NCBI GenBank assembly: GCA_050246635.1
Contig: JBFWVR010000001.1
Span: 434,001-498,000 of the forward strand
Direction of reading: 5' to 3'
Source of the DNA: JBFWVR01 sp050246635
Lineage (GTDB): Bacteria > Acidobacteriota > Vicinamibacteria > Vicinamibacterales > UBA2999
Length of the DNA stretch: 64,000 nt
Shown: piece by piece, positions 23,407 to 31,564 of the stretch
How positions within the stretch are numbered: position 1 is the stretch's first letter
Layout: each line of letters begins with the position of its first letter
Notes under the pieces: generated by a model
Seen by the model: only the letters and a program-made list of their open reading frames with translations
Database searches by the model: none
What the model was told of the DNA's origin: nothing
Program-made: the position numbers and the translations under genes

Positions 23407-24677
23407 CGCGCACGCTCCACTTCACGAACGCGTATCACCCGACCTCCGGGGGCATCCGCACCTTCTACCGGGCCCTGCTGGCCGCCGCGGCGGACCACCA
23501 GCGTGCGATTGCGCTGGTCGTGCCCGCGGACCGGGACGATGAGGAACGGGTGGGGCGGCACGGCCGCATCTACTACGTGCAGGCCCGGCCCGCGCCGGCC
23601 TTCGACCGGCGGTACCGCACGATCCTCCCGGATGCGTACCTCCCCATCAGGGGCAGCCGCATCGCGCGCATCCTGCTCGCGGAGCGCCCGGATCTCGTCG
23701 AGATCTGCGACAAGTACGCGTTGTTCTACCTGGCCGCCATGCTGCGGAAGGACTGGCTGCCGTCGCTGCCACGGCCGACGCTGGTGGGCCTCAGCTGCGA
23801 ACGCATGGACGACAACCTCCGGGCGTACCTGGGTGGCAGCCGGCTGGGTCGTCGTTTCACGCGCTGGTACGTGCGTCACATCTACGGGCCGCCGTTCGAC
23901 TACCACGTCGCCAACTCCGACTACACGGCTGACGAGTTGCGGCAATGCCTGTGGGATCGGCAGGCGGACTTCATCCAGGTCTGCCCGATGGGCGTCGACG
24001 CCGACTGGTTCGGCGCGCGGCACCACGATCCGCTGCTGCGCCGCAGCCTGCTGGAACGTGCCGGCGGGGGACCGGCCAGCACGTTGCTCCTCTACGCGGG
24101 GCGGCTGTCACCCGAGAAGAACGTCGGGCTGCTCGTCGATGCCCTGGTGCGGCTGGTCCATCCGCGGGAGCATGGCGGCCCGGACTATCGCCTGGTGATC
24201 GCGGGAGATGGGCCACTGCGCGCGCGCCTGGCCGCGGACGCGGCGCAGCGGGCGCCGGGCCGCGTGCTCATGCTGGGCAGCGTGGACAGTCGGGAGGTGC
24301 TGGCGCGGTGTTACGCCAGCGCGGACGTGTTCGTGCACCCGAACCCGCGCGAGCCGTTCGGCATCGCGCCGCTCGAGGCCATGGCGTCCGGCGTGCCCGT
24401 GGTGCTGCCCTCCGCGGGCGGCGTGCTGGCCTACGCCGGCAGCCACAACGCCTGGATGGCGACGCCCGAGCCCGGTGCCTTCGCCCACGCGATCCGCGCC
24501 GCCGTCGACGCGCCGGATCCCGCCCGGCTTCACGCCGCCCGCGCCACCGCCGACGCCCACCGCTGGGACCGCATCGCGGCACGGTACTTCACCCTGTACG
24601 ATGAGCTCGACGCCCGCTTTCGCGCGCGAACGGCGCAGCCCTGCGCTGAAGAGGCACGTCCGCGGGTTCCTGCGTGA
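23403..24677 (+). CDS. Family 4 glycosyltransferase
   Basis: The 424-residue protein starts at GTG 23403 (GTGA overlap). The N-terminal domain begins TLHFTNAYHPTSGGIRTFYRA, the Gly-rich acceptor loop of GT4 enzymes. The donor domain has LLYAGRLSPEKNVGLLVDAL, VIAGDGPLRARL and PFGIAPLEAMASGVPVVLPSAGG with the E-x7-E type signature. It probably completes a short glycolipid or glycan with the GT4 upstream. The last 25 residues are disordered-looking. Confidence 0.9.
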   Translation: MTRTLHFTNAYHPTSGGIRTFYRALLAAAADHQRAIALVVPADRDDEERVGRHGRIYYVQARPAPAFDRRYRTILPDAYLPIRGSRIARILLAERPDLVEICDKYALFYLAAMLRKDWLPSLPRPTLVGLSCERMDDNLRAYLGGSRLGRRFTRWYVRHIYGPPFDYHVANSDYTADELRQCLWDRQADFIQVCPMGVDADWFGARHHDPLLRRSLLERAGGGPASTLLLYAGRLSPEKNVGLLVDALVRLVHPREHGGPDYRLVIAGDGPLRARLAADAAQRAPGRVLMLGSVDSREVLARCYASADVFVHPNPREPFGIAPLEAMASGVPVVLPSAGGVLAYAGSHNAWMATPEPGAFAHAIRAAVDAPDPARLHAARATADAHRWDRIAARYFTLYDELDARFRARTAQPCAEEARPRVPA

Positions 24678-24756
24678 GCGCGCCTTCGTGCCCTTCGTGT
24701 CCTTCGCTCCTCGACCTCGTTTGAGGCGACCCTGAGCGCAGTCGAAGGGTCGCTCC

Positions 24757-26157
24757 CTACCAGAGCCCCAGCACCTTCCACCACCCGAACCCCAACCCCA
24801 GCCAGATCGCCATGTTCGCGACTGACATCACGAAGCCGGCCCGCCACCAGTCGCGGAACGACACGTAGTCCTGGCTGAAGAGAATCGGCCCGGTGGTCGT
24901 GCCGTAGTGGGTGAGACCGGCGGGCAGGTTGGCGAGGCACATCAGGCTGTACACGGCCAGCGGCACGGGCACACCCAGTGACGTGACCAGCACCACGAAC
25001 GGGGGGAACATCGCGAGCATGTGCGCCGTGATGCTGGCGAAGAAGTAGTGCGTGTAGAAGTAGATGAGCAGGGTGATCAGGAGCAGCGGAAACCACGGCA
25101 CGCTGCTCAGCAGGCCGCCGACGGCTCCCGCGAAGGCCTCCGTCACGCCCGTCGCGTTCAGGATCTGGCCCATCTTCAGCAGGCCACCGTACCAGATGAA
25201 CACGTCCCATGCGGAGCGCTCGGAGACGGCCGTCTCCCACTTGAGCGTGCCCGTCAGGATCAGCACCGCGAGGCACCCGAGCGCGACGAAGGTGACGTCG
25301 AGGCCGTGCACACCGGAGGTGAGCCACAGCAGGCCAACGGCGACGAACACGGCGAGGGCGATCAGCTCGTCCCGCCGCATGGGGCCCATCGCCACGAGCT
25401 GCTCGCGCGCGAACGCGGCGGCCTCGGGGGTGCGGCGGACCTCCGGCGTGAGCAGCTTGTAGCAGACCAGCGGAACCGCGATGCACGACGCGAGGCCCGG
25501 CACGACGGCGGCGGTGAACCAGCTCGTCCAGGTGACGTTCAACCCGACGAGGTCCGCGGCCAGGCTGGCCGCCAGCACGTTGCTCGCCTGTCCCGTGAAG
25601 AACATCGCGCACGCCACCGCCGACCCCTGGTACATCGTCACGAACAGGTAGGTGCCCAGGCGGGACGCGGTCGGACCCGGACGCGAGTCGAACAGCTCGG
25701 CGATGCTCCGGCCCACGGGCATCACCATGCCGGCGGAGCGCGCCGTGATCGATGGCACGCCGCCAGCCAGGGTCACGTCGGTGAAGACCAGCGCGTAGCC
25801 CACCCCGAGGGAGCTCGAGCCGAACTGGCGGATGAAGAGCAGGGCCAGGCGCCTCGCCATGCCCGTCTCCATCAGCACCCGCGCCATGAGCATGGCGGCG
25901 AGCACGAGCCAGACGGAGGGCTCCGAGAAGCCTCCGAGCGCGTCCCGGATCGGCGTCCCGTTGAGCGTGGCGGCCGTGAGGCCGACGATCACCAGCGCGG
26001 CCCCCGGCAGCGGCTGGATCATCATGCCGACGATGACGGCCATGAAGATCCCGAAGAACCGCCAGCCTTGCGGGTCGACGGTCTCGGGCCGGGGCACGAG
26101 ATAGACGATCGTCAGGTAGAGCGCGAGCAGGGCGGCGAGGCGTCCGTAGCGCTGCAT
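24757..26157 (-). CDS. DASS (SLC13) family dicarboxylate/anion:sodium symporter
   Basis: The 466-residue protein has about 12 hydrophobic segments. The two substrate hairpin regions are recognisable: FTGQASNVLAASLAAD (SNT-like) in the first half and LTHYGTTTGPILFSQDY in the second. The family imports or exchanges citrate, malate, 2-oxoglutarate or related anions, including tartrate. An opening LTIVYLVP and the PLPGAALVIVGL segment match the SodiT/CitT branch. It is not clustered with genes that define its substrate. Confidence 0.88.
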   Translation of the reverse strand: MQRYGRLAALLALYLTIVYLVPRPETVDPQGWRFFGIFMAVIVGMMIQPLPGAALVIVGLTAATLNGTPIRDALGGFSEPSVWLVLAAMLMARVLMETGMARRLALLFIRQFGSSSLGVGYALVFTDVTLAGGVPSITARSAGMVMPVGRSIAELFDSRPGPTASRLGTYLFVTMYQGSAVACAMFFTGQASNVLAASLAADLVGLNVTWTSWFTAAVVPGLASCIAVPLVCYKLLTPEVRRTPEAAAFAREQLVAMGPMRRDELIALAVFVAVGLLWLTSGVHGLDVTFVALGCLAVLILTGTLKWETAVSERSAWDVFIWYGGLLKMGQILNATGVTEAFAGAVGGLLSSVPWFPLLLITLLIYFYTHYFFASITAHMLAMFPPFVVLVTSLGVPVPLAVYSLMCLANLPAGLTHYGTTTGPILFSQDYVSFRDWWRAGFVMSVANMAIWLGLGFGWWKVLGLW

Positions 26158-26463
26158 GGTCGGGGCATCTTATGCCACAGAGGGGCCACAGAGGGGCCAC
26201 AGATGGCACAGATAACGATGGCACGGCTGTGACGAGGCCACAGATGCACCGATGACGAGGGATGCACAGATGTGGGGTCCGAACACGACGTGTGGCGGCG
26301 CTGCGCCGCGAAGCGGCCGCACCGGGGCGTGGGAGGCCGGTGGGAATCAAGACGCCTTCGAGCGCACAGGGGTGGGCTTCTTGGGCGACGGGAGGCGAAT
26401 ATTTGCGAAGAACGTCGTGGGCTTCGTGCCCTTCGTGGCTGGAAGTGACTGGCCGTGTCGTCT
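26158..26463. repeat. Gap with CACAGATG and CTTCGTG repeats
   Basis: No gene is recognised in these 306 nt. The left part (26170-26275) is made of CACAGAGGGGC, CACAGATGGCACAGAT and related words, the inverse of 20595-20695. A GCGGCGCTGCGCCGCGAAGCGGCCGC-type palindrome lies near 26292. The right part (26418-26452) has GCTTCGTGCCCTTCGTGGC, also seen near 24690 and 38113. Confidence 0.7.
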
Positions 26464-26868
26464 TCAGCGAGACGTCGCGTCGAGTTCCACGATCAGCGCC
26501 TCGACCAGCGTCTGGATGCGATCGCGGATGGTGCGCACGGCTTCCGGAGACTGGCCGTGCGGGTCCTCCAGCGGCCAGTCGATCGTGCGGGCGCCCGGCA
26601 CGACGGGACAGGCGTCGCCGCAGCCCATCGTGATGAGCACCTGTGCCTGGCCGGCGAGGGCGTCGGTCAGGCGCTGCGGCACGACCCGGCTGACGTCGAG
26701 GCCCCGTTCGGCGAGCGCGACCACCACTTCAGGATGCACGGCAGTGGCCGGGCGGGTGCCGGCCGAGATCGCGTGAGCCCGGGCCGGATCGGCGAGCTGG
26801 TTGAACAGCGCCGCCGCCATCTGCGAGCGCCCGGCGTTCTGGACACACGCGAAGAGCACCGTGGTCAC
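26464..26868 (-). CDS. arsC: Arsenate reductase, LMW-phosphatase/thioredoxin type
   Basis: The 134-residue protein starts at GTG 26868, overlapping the arsR stop. The P-loop FACVQNAGRSQ gives the CX5R motif with Cys7 and the extra Asn of ArsC. MGCGDACPVVPG supplies the Cys pair that forms the relay disulphide, and DWPLEDP the conserved Asp/Pro loop. It reduces arsenate to arsenite with thioredoxin as electron donor. It is transcribed leftward with arsR, away from the efflux genes. Confidence 0.93.
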   Translation of the reverse strand: MTTVLFACVQNAGRSQMAAALFNQLADPARAHAISAGTRPATAVHPEVVVALAERGLDVSRVVPQRLTDALAGQAQVLITMGCGDACPVVPGARTIDWPLEDPHGQSPEAVRTIRDRIQTLVEALIVELDATSR

Positions 26869-27260
26869 GACGCCGCGCGCTCCCGCACGAGCCGCTGGCG
26901 GTCGGTGTCGGCGACGGCCGTATGCGTGAGGGCGTGCAGGGCGGCCTCGACCGTCCCACGCACCACCGGGTCGAGATCGGCAAGGCGGTAGTGCATCCAG
27001 ATGCCCTCCCGCCGCGCCGCGACGAGGCCGGTCTTGCGCAGGTAGGCGAGGTGTCGCGAGACGGTGGGCTGCGGCAGGCGCAGGCTGCCATGCAGGTGGC
27101 ACACACAGACCTCGCCGTCGGCCAGCAGGGCCAGCAACCGGAGCCGCGTCTCGTCGGAGAGCGCCTTGAAGACCTCGGCCAGGCGGGCGGCTCCGGGCAG
27201 ACGGGGCGCCGGACGGGGCGCGCAGCACGCGGGTGTGAGCGGCAGCAGGCGTCTGGACAT
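26865..27260 (-). CDS. arsR: ArsR-family arsenite-responsive repressor
   Basis: The 131-residue protein has the winged-helix core (LAEVFKALSDETRLRLLALL, PTVSRHLAYLRKTGLV). The metal site EVCVCHLH matches the ELCVCDL sensor motif of ArsR in the alpha-3 helix, and an extra Cys pair lies at the N-terminus (PACCAP). ATG 27260 is chosen because the domain begins soon after and CATATATG boxes overlap it, giving autoregulation. It should repress both the arsRC and arsM promoters until arsenite binds. Confidence 0.92.
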   Translation of the reverse strand: MSRRLLPLTPACCAPRPAPRLPGAARLAEVFKALSDETRLRLLALLADGEVCVCHLHGSLRLPQPTVSRHLAYLRKTGLVAARREGIWMHYRLADLDPVVRGTVEAALHALTHTAVADTDRQRLVRERAAS

Positions 27261-27315
27261 ATATGCCTTGACAAATATAGCACGCCTCCATATATTCGCG
27301 TCAGTACATATATGT
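27258..27315. promoter_or_regulatory. ArsR operator region with three CATATAT boxes
   Basis: CATATATG (27258-27265), CATATATT (27289-27296) and ACATATATGT (27306-27315) lie between the divergent arsR and arsM. The middle box overlaps the -10 of the arsM promoter. CCTCCATATAT (27285-27295) and ATATATGTGGAGG (27308-27320) form an imperfect dyad. This is a good candidate for the ArsR binding site. Confidence 0.6.
27268..27296 (+). promoter_or_regulatory. Sigma-70 promoter of the arsM operon
   Basis: TTGACA (27268-27273), a 17-nt spacer and TATATT (27291-27296) form a near-consensus promoter reading toward arsM, with a GGAGGAG ribosome site at 27338-27344. It is rare to see such a consensus promoter in this GC-rich window. 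Confidence 0.8.
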
Positions 27316-27351
27316 GGAGGCGAATGTGTCGCCTCCCGGAGGAGTCCCACC

Positions 27352-28200
27352 ATGGAGACGGCACAGGACGTGCGCGACGTCGTGAAGCAGAAGTACGGGG
27401 AGGCCGCCCGGCGCGCCGCCGACGGGCAGACGTCGTGCGGCTGCGGCAGCAGTTGCGCGGACGGGGTCGATCCCATCACCAGCAACCTCTACGACATGCG
27501 ACAGGTGGGCGAGCTCCCGGTGGAAGCCGTCATCGCCTCGCTCGGCTGCGGCAACCCGACGGCGCTCGCCGAGCTCGCGCCGGGCGAGACCGTGCTGGAT
27601 CTCGGGTCCGGCGGCGGCATCGACGTCCTGCTGTCGGCGCGGCGCGTCGGGCCGACGGGCAAGGCCTACGGCCTCGACATGACCGACGACATGCTGGCGC
27701 TCGCGCGCGAGAACCAGAAGAAGGCGGGCCTGACGAACGTCGAATTCCTGAAAGGGGAGATCGAGCACATCCCCCTGCCCGACAACACGGTCGACGTCAT
27801 CATCTCGAACTGCGTGATCAACCTCTCCGGCGACAAGGACGCCGTGCTCGCCGAGGCCTTCCGGGTGCTGAAGCCGGGTGGACGCTTCGCGGTCTCGGAC
27901 GTCGTCGTGCGGGGCACGGACCTGCCGGAGGCGCTGCGGCGCAACATGTTGCTCTGGGCCGGCTGCGTCGCCGGCGCGCTCGAGGAAGGTGAGTACCGCG
28001 CGAAGCTCGCGGCGGCGGGATTCGAGGCCGTGGACGTCGAGCCCACCCGGATCTACTCGGCCGCCGACGCCGCCGAGTTCCTCGGCGCCGCCGGCATCGA
28101 TCCCGGGATGGCCGCGCAGGTGGACGGGCGCGTGATGAGCGCGTTCGTCCGGGCGAGGAAGCCGGCGGGCGGCTGCTGTGGTCCGGACTGCTGCTCGTAG
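27352..28200 (+). CDS. arsM: Arsenite S-adenosylmethionine methyltransferase
   Basis: The 282-residue protein starts at ATG 27352. CGCGSSC (about 28-34) carries Cys residues near the entry of the active site. ETVLDLGSGGGIDVLL is the SAM motif I, MTDDMLALAREN motif II, and SNCVINLSGDK holds the arsenic-binding Cys. AGCVAGAL contains the third conserved Cys. The Cys-rich tail (GGCCGPDCCS) is common in ArsM. It methylates As(III) to methyl and dimethyl arsenicals. It heads an operon with acr3, arsP and a small thioredoxin. Confidence 0.93.
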   Translation: METAQDVRDVVKQKYGEAARRAADGQTSCGCGSSCADGVDPITSNLYDMRQVGELPVEAVIASLGCGNPTALAELAPGETVLDLGSGGGIDVLLSARRVGPTGKAYGLDMTDDMLALARENQKKAGLTNVEFLKGEIEHIPLPDNTVDVIISNCVINLSGDKDAVLAEAFRVLKPGGRFAVSDVVVRGTDLPEALRRNMLLWAGCVAGALEEGEYRAKLAAAGFEAVDVEPTRIYSAADAAEFLGAAGIDPGMAAQVDGRVMSAFVRARKPAGGCCGPDCCS

Positions 28201-29278
28201 CCGTCGGGCGCGCCTCGGGGCGTTCGAGCGATACCTCCCGGTCTGGGTGGGGCTGTGCATGGTGGCCGGTGTGACCCTGGGGCGGGTCGCGCCGGCCCTC
28301 GTCGATGCGCTGCGCCGGCTGGAGTTCGGCGCCGGCAGCCAGATCAACGTGCCCATCGCGGTGCTGATCTGGCTGATGATCGTGCCGATGATGATGAAGG
28401 TCGACTTCGCCTCGGTGCGCGACGTCGGCCGCCGGCCGCGTGGTCTCTTCGTCACGCTGTTCGTGAACTGGATCGTCAAGCCGTTCTCGATGGCCCTGAT
28501 CGCGTGGGTCTTCTTCCGGCACGTGTTCGGCCCGTGGATTGCGCCGCCCGACGCCGAGCAGTACATCGCCGGCACCATCATCCTGGCGGCCGCGCCGTGC
28601 ACGGCGATGGTGTTCGTCTGGAGCCACCTGACCGACGGTGACCCCGGCTACACCCTCGTGCAGGTCTCCATCAACGACCTGATCATGCTGGTGGCCTTCG
28701 CCCCGATCGTCCGGTACCTCGTCAGCGGCGCGTCGGCGCTCGAGGTGCCCTTTCTCGTGCTCCTGTACGCCGTGCTGATCTTCATCGTCGTGCCCCTGGT
28801 GGCCGGGGTGCTGCTCCGGCGCTGGTTCGTGGGGCGCCGCGGCCGCCCGTGGTTCGATGACGTCCTCCTGCCGCGCCTGGCGCCCGTCGGCGTCGTGGCC
28901 CTGCTCGCCACCCTCGTCTGCATCTTCGCGTTCCAGGCCGACAACATCCTCGGCAAGCCGCTGCACGTGGCGCTCATCGCCGTGCCCATCCTCATCCAGG
29001 TGTATTTCACCTCCTCGTTGAGCTACGGGCTGATGCGGGCGCTCCGCGTGGAGCATGCCGTGGCGGCACCCGGCGCACTCATTGGCGCCAGCAACTTCTT
29101 CGAGCTGGCTGTCGCAACGGCCATCGCGCTCTTCGGCCCCGGTTCCGGCGCGGCGCTGGCCACGGTGGTCGGTGTGCTCGTAGAGGTGCCCGTGATGCTG
29201 TCCGTGTGCGCCGCGTGCAACGCCACCCGGCACTGGTTCCCGGAGCCCGGCGAGACACGCCACGTCGGCGCCGCCTGA
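28178..29278 (+). CDS. acr3: Arsenite efflux permease ACR3
   Basis: The 366-residue protein begins at GTG 28178 inside the end of arsM (23-nt overlap); no later start keeps the conserved FERYLPVWVGLCM start. It has about 10 hydrophobic segments. AAPCTAMVFVWSHL holds the essential Cys of TM4, and VSINDLIMLVAF and GASNFFELAVATAI the crossing regions of the BART fold. It exports arsenite. It completes detoxification with ArsC and the methylation branch. Confidence 0.93.
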   Translation: MVRTAARSRRARLGAFERYLPVWVGLCMVAGVTLGRVAPALVDALRRLEFGAGSQINVPIAVLIWLMIVPMMMKVDFASVRDVGRRPRGLFVTLFVNWIVKPFSMALIAWVFFRHVFGPWIAPPDAEQYIAGTIILAAAPCTAMVFVWSHLTDGDPGYTLVQVSINDLIMLVAFAPIVRYLVSGASALEVPFLVLLYAVLIFIVVPLVAGVLLRRWFVGRRGRPWFDDVLLPRLAPVGVVALLATLVCIFAFQADNILGKPLHVALIAVPILIQVYFTSSLSYGLMRALRVEHAVAAPGALIGASNFFELAVATAIALFGPGSGAALATVVGVLVEVPVMLSVCAACNATRHWFPEPGETRHVGAA

Positions 29279-29299
29279 CCCGTCACCAACGGCGCGGGC

Positions 29300-30277
29300 G
29301 TGCATCTCTCCTGCAGGGAGGCGTGCGTGCTCGCGCAGTTCGCTGGATGGGCGACGTATCGGGTGCTGGGGCTGGAGCCGGGCACGCGTCTCGGGGCGGC
29401 CGTCGCGTTCTTCCTCTATGACGTGCCGAAGGTCTTCCTGCTGCTCGTCACCGTCGTGTTCGTCGTCGGCGTGATCCGGTCCTGGTTCACCGCGGACCGG
29501 ACGCGGGCGTGGCTGGCCGGCCGCCGTGAGTCGGGCGGCAACGTGCTGGCCGCGCTGCTCGGCGTCGTCACGCCGTTCTGCTCCTGCTCGGCGGTGCCCC
29601 TCTTCATCGGCTTCGTGACGGCCGGCGTGCCGCTCGGCGTGACGTTCTCGTTCCTGGTGGCGGCCCCGATGGTCAACGAGGTGGCCCTCGCGTTGCTCTT
29701 CGGGCTCTTCGGCTGGCGGGTCGCCGGGTTGTACCTGGTCACGGGCCTCGGGGTGGCCATCGTGGCCGGCTGGGTGATCGGACGCCTGCGGCTGGAACGG
29801 CACGTCGAGCCGTGGGTGTACGAGGTCGTCGCCGGGCAGGCCGGCGGTGACCGGCCCCAGACCCTTCGTGCGCGGCTGGCGGCCGGCCGCGAGGCCGTGC
29901 GCGACATCACCGGCCGGGTCTGGCCGTACCTGGTCGGCGGCATCGCGGCCGGCGCGGCCATCCACGGCTACGTGCCGGAAGCGCTGATGGCCTCCATCAT
30001 GGGCCGGGAGGCGTGGTGGAGCGTTCCCGCCGCGGTCGTGCTCGGCGTGCCGATGTACACGAACGCGGCCGGGGTGATTCCGATCGTGCAGGCGCTGCTC
30101 GGCAAGGGCGCGGCCCTCGGGACCGTGCTCGCCTTCATGATGTCGGTGATCGCCCTGTCGGCGCCGGAGCTCGTGATCCTCCGGAAGGTGCTCAGGCCCC
30201 GGCTCATCATGATCTTCGTCGCCGTGGTGGGCACCGGCATCCTGGCCGTGGGCTTCCTGTTCAACGCCGTGCTCTAG
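29300..30277 (+). CDS. arsP: ArsP-type permease (organoarsenical efflux)
   Basis: The 325-residue protein has a GTG start at 29300 and about eight to ten hydrophobic segments. TPFCSCSAVPLFIGF is the ArsP/DUF318 signature, and VAAPMVNEVALALLF and GVPMYTNAAGVIPIVQALL the other conserved loops. The family exports trivalent methyl- and aromatic arsenicals, which fits its place after arsM. Related permeases handle copper or other metals, so the exact substrate is inferred from context. Confidence 0.88.
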   Translation: MHLSCREACVLAQFAGWATYRVLGLEPGTRLGAAVAFFLYDVPKVFLLLVTVVFVVGVIRSWFTADRTRAWLAGRRESGGNVLAALLGVVTPFCSCSAVPLFIGFVTAGVPLGVTFSFLVAAPMVNEVALALLFGLFGWRVAGLYLVTGLGVAIVAGWVIGRLRLERHVEPWVYEVVAGQAGGDRPQTLRARLAAGREAVRDITGRVWPYLVGGIAAGAAIHGYVPEALMASIMGREAWWSVPAAVVLGVPMYTNAAGVIPIVQALLGKGAALGTVLAFMMSVIALSAPELVILRKVLRPRLIMIFVAVVGTGILAVGFLFNAVL

Positions 30278-30289
30278 GGAGACGAGGCG

Positions 30290-30523
30290 ATGCGGACGAT
30301 CCAGGTAATGGGGATGGGATGCCAGAAGTGCCGGGTGCTCGAGGAGCGCACGCGGCAGGCCGTCCAGGCGTCGGGGATCGAGGCGACCATCGAGAAGGTC
30401 GCCGACCCGGCGGTGTTCGTCCGGCTGGGGGTGATGTCCACGCCCGCGCTCGTGGTTGACGGCGTGGTCATGGTCGCGGGCCGAGTGCCCACAGTGGCGG
30501 CGATCCGCGACCTGATCGGGTGA
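30290..30523 (+). CDS. Small thioredoxin-like protein (thioredoxin_3 family)
   Basis: The 77-residue protein starts at ATG 30290. GMGCQKCR provides the redox CxxC at residues about 10-13, GVMSTPALVVDG the cis-proline loop. Such mini-thioredoxins often accompany ArsP-type permeases. It may reduce arsenicals or the Cys of the permease or ArsC. It is the last gene of the arsM operon. Confidence 0.88.
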   Translation: MRTIQVMGMGCQKCRVLEERTRQAVQASGIEATIEKVADPAVFVRLGVMSTPALVVDGVVMVAGRVPTVAAIRDLIG

Positions 30524-30525
30524 GC

Positions 30526-30555
30526 CGCGCCGGGATACGCAGGCATCCCGGCGCG
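30526..30555 (+). terminator. Hairpin after the ars operon
   Basis: CGCGCCGGGAT (30526-30536) and ATCCCGGCGCG (30545-30555) form a perfect 11-bp stem with an 8-nt loop, 2 nt past the last stop. There is only a short ATT after it. Confidence 0.6.
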
Positions 30556-30568
30556 ATTCCCCCCGGGC

Positions 30569-31300
30569 TTAGAACACCACGCGCAGCGCGAACTGCATCT
30601 GGCGCGGCGTGCCGAGGCCGACCGTGCGGCCCACGGTGCTGGTGAGGGTGCCGAAGGTGCCCGCCGCCGCCGACGAGAAGGCCTGGCCGGGCTGCACCTT
30701 GTTGGCTTCCGTCACGCTGTTGCTCGGCAAGGCGTTCGGCAGCGTGCCCACCGGGTTGGAGAAGTTCACCGTGTTCAGCACGTTGAAGATCTCCCACCGC
30801 AGCTCCACCCGCGAGCCGCGACAGCGAGTACGGGTCATGGGGCTGGCCGCGCCCGTTCGTCGCCGAGTTGGCCCGCACCAGGCCACCGGGCACCGCCAGG
30901 CCGGTCGAGGCGCCCTGGCCGGCGATGCCGGTGTTGGCGACCGAGCCACTCAGGTTGAGCACGATCGACGACAGGTCGATGCCGTTGACGGTCGGGGCCA
31001 CGCCGTTGATGCGGGTCGGCGCGGCGTTGTAGCCGATCTTCGCCTCGTTGATGGTCGTGTCGCTCACGAGGCCCTGCAGCGTGAAGACCGCGTTGGTGGG
31101 GTTGTCGGTGATGTGCACGCTGCGGCCCGTCACGCCCTCCGGCTGGTCGTTGGTGCCCTGGTCGTGGAAGACGCGGACGTAGCTCGACCACCGGTCATTC
31201 CACTTGAGGTCCACGCGGCCCGAGACCGAGGTCTCGTGCACGTCCTGCGTGGCCTGGAGCTGCGCGATGTCGAAGTCGGGGGTTCGCCGAGGCCCCGGGC
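30569..31300 (-). pseudogene. Remnant of an Oar-like TonB-dependent receptor
   Basis: Two frames on the minus strand keep pieces of one receptor. From about 31290 to 30815 one frame reads DFDIAQLQATQDVHETS, RVDLKWNDRWSSYVRVFHDQG and VFTLQGLVSDTTINEAKIGYN. Then, after a frame change, 30811-30569 reads RVELRWEIFNVLNTVNF and ends FALRVVF, the usual C-terminal strand. The N-terminus, plug and a large part of the barrel before the last segment are missing. The deletion and frameshift make it non-functional. It lies tail to tail with the ars operon. Confidence 0.75.
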
Positions 31301-31408
31301 AGGATGATGGCGCCGGGGGCGTGGAAGGCGGGCTCGGCCTGTTAAATCCGTGATCCCTGGCAGGTCGCGGCGGGCGCTGCCGCGCGCGCGTCACGGGTCG
31401 CGGGCCAA

Positions 31409-31450
31409 GTTAACCCATCGTTAACACCATCGTCACGGGCGGGTTAATAC
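31409..31450 (+). promoter_or_regulatory. Pho-box-like tandem repeats upstream of the TonB receptor
   Basis: GTTAACCCATC (31409-31419), GTTAACACCAT (31420-31430) and a degenerate CGTCACGGGCG follow with 11-nt period, then GTTAATACCCC at 31443. This resembles the 8+3 nt tandem Pho boxes of SphR/PhoP-type regulators. The first codon of the receptor is about 115 nt downstream. Confidence 0.5.
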
Positions 31451-31564
31451 CCCCTCATACGCTGACAGGCGGTTTGCTGCGGCGAGGTCCGTCCAGGGCC
31501 CCGCCACGTCCGTTGTCCAAGCGATCCACGGCAGGCGCCCGCCTGCCTCCGCAACGAGGAGCGT

